From Janthinobacterium sp. (lineage in GTDB: Bacteria > Pseudomonadota > Gammaproteobacteria > Burkholderiales > Burkholderiaceae_D): DNA of 6,850 nt. Location: positions 7,512 through 14,361 of the forward strand of contig DMYQ01000226.1 in NCBI GenBank assembly GCA_003482555.1. The letters run 5' to 3'. A program made the translations under genes and the position numbers. How positions within the stretch are numbered: the first letter of the stretch is position 1; each line of letters starts with the position of its first letter. Below are positions 6,527 through 6,850 of the stretch, piece after piece. The notes below the pieces were generated by a model, which was given only the letters and a program-made list of their open reading frames with translations, was not told the origin of the DNA and made no database searches.

Positions 6527-6592
6527 TCCCAACCCTTCCCTTCGATTCAAAACGGCAGCGCCCGGGGGAATCGTCCACCCGAGCGCGCCAGC

Positions 6593-6850
6593 TCATGCAT
6601 TCCCGGCTGTCGCCAAACGCGGCGCCACGGCCCGGCCAGCGACGATCGCGCCCGCCAAGCCGAAGATGGCCGATCCCCACAGTATCAATCCGGCGCCCAG
6701 ACAACCGAGCGGATCGAGCGGGCCGCCGCCGGCGAACGGATAAATCAGCGCCAGCGCCACCAGCGCCGCCCCGCTGACATAATGGGGCCGATACCCGAAC
6801 AGTTTCGCCAGAGGCAAAAAATGCAGGCCGACGATCAGCATCACACCCGG
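6593..6850 (-). CDS. Multi-pass membrane protein, C-terminal part only
   Basis: The frame is open from the window edge to TGA at 6593-6595, giving 86 visible codons. GTG at 6844 and ATG at 6841 are in frame but no ribosome site can be judged, and the codons before them (Pro, Gly) stay open, so the gene very probably continues outside. Three hydrophobic segments are visible: MLIVGLHFLPLA, then GAALVALALIYPFA, then CLGAGLILWGSAIFGLAGAIVA. A basic Ala-rich tail follows. The segment GLHFLPLAKLFGYRPHYVSG reminds me of uncharacterised small integral-membrane proteins of about 180 residues, but I cannot name the family. It is 66 bp upstream of the kinase gene on the same strand, so co-transcription is likely. 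Proteins encoded next to DesK-type kinases are sometimes the target or an accessory sensor; this is inference only. Confidence 0.65.
   Translation of the reverse strand, partial: PGVMLIVGLHFLPLAKLFGYRPHYVSGAALVALALIYPFAGGGPLDPLGCLGAGLILWGSAIFGLAGAIVAGRAVAPRLATAGNA

Noticed and set aside
6558..6586. Imperfect GC hairpin between the membrane gene and the kinase as a full terminator
   Set aside because: The stem has mismatches and the T-run is only four bases, several bases away from the stem. I mention it as a possible attenuator but do not list it as a terminator.
1..6850. Mobile element, CRISPR, tRNA or phage features
   Set aside because: I saw no transposase or integrase frames, no regularly spaced repeats and no cloverleaf-like segment.

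Overview
The window is GC-rich, with strong G/C preference at third codon positions, and holds six protein genes or gene fragments. The organism is probably a betaproteobacterium of the Oxalobacteraceae (Janthinobacterium, Massilia or Duganella type). This is inferred from base composition, codon use, the style of the TonB receptor and kinase, and a small Gln-rich coiled-coil protein that resembles proteins I associate with that family. It has not been confirmed by a search.

Layout. Positions 1-2369 (+) carry most of a TonB-dependent outer-membrane receptor whose signal peptide lies upstream of the window. It is followed by a 20-bp perfect palindrome and a textbook intrinsic terminator (2434-2462). 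A short AT-rich spacer follows, holding a 9-bp inverted repeat (2521-2557). Next is a small Gln-rich heptad-repeat protein (2673-2975, +). Its stop codon overlaps tail-to-tail with a metallo-beta-lactamase-fold hydrolase on the other strand (2965-4017, -). That hydrolase is divergent from a TetR/AcrR regulator (4157-4774, +), and a compound TACAC/GTGTA palindrome (4073-4090) lies in the 139-bp gap between them. The rest is a minus-strand cluster: the C-terminal end of a multi-pass membrane protein (6593-6850), a DesK-type histidine kinase (5417-6526) and a NarL/DesR-type response regulator (4815-5420). The kinase and regulator genes overlap by four bases.

How the genes may work together. The receptor is a self-contained transport gene closed by its own terminator. 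The TetR gene and the hydrolase look like a repressor-target pair under a shared operator, and the arrangement resembles the ramR-romA locus of enterobacteria. The kinase and regulator form a complete two-component system. Its input and targets cannot be read here, but the truncated membrane protein 66 bp upstream is probably in the same operon.

I found no rRNA, tRNA, CRISPR array, insertion sequence or phage gene. I found no clear evidence of a wholly new system. The least explained items are the small coiled-coil protein with its AT-rich upstream region and the TetR/hydrolase operator.
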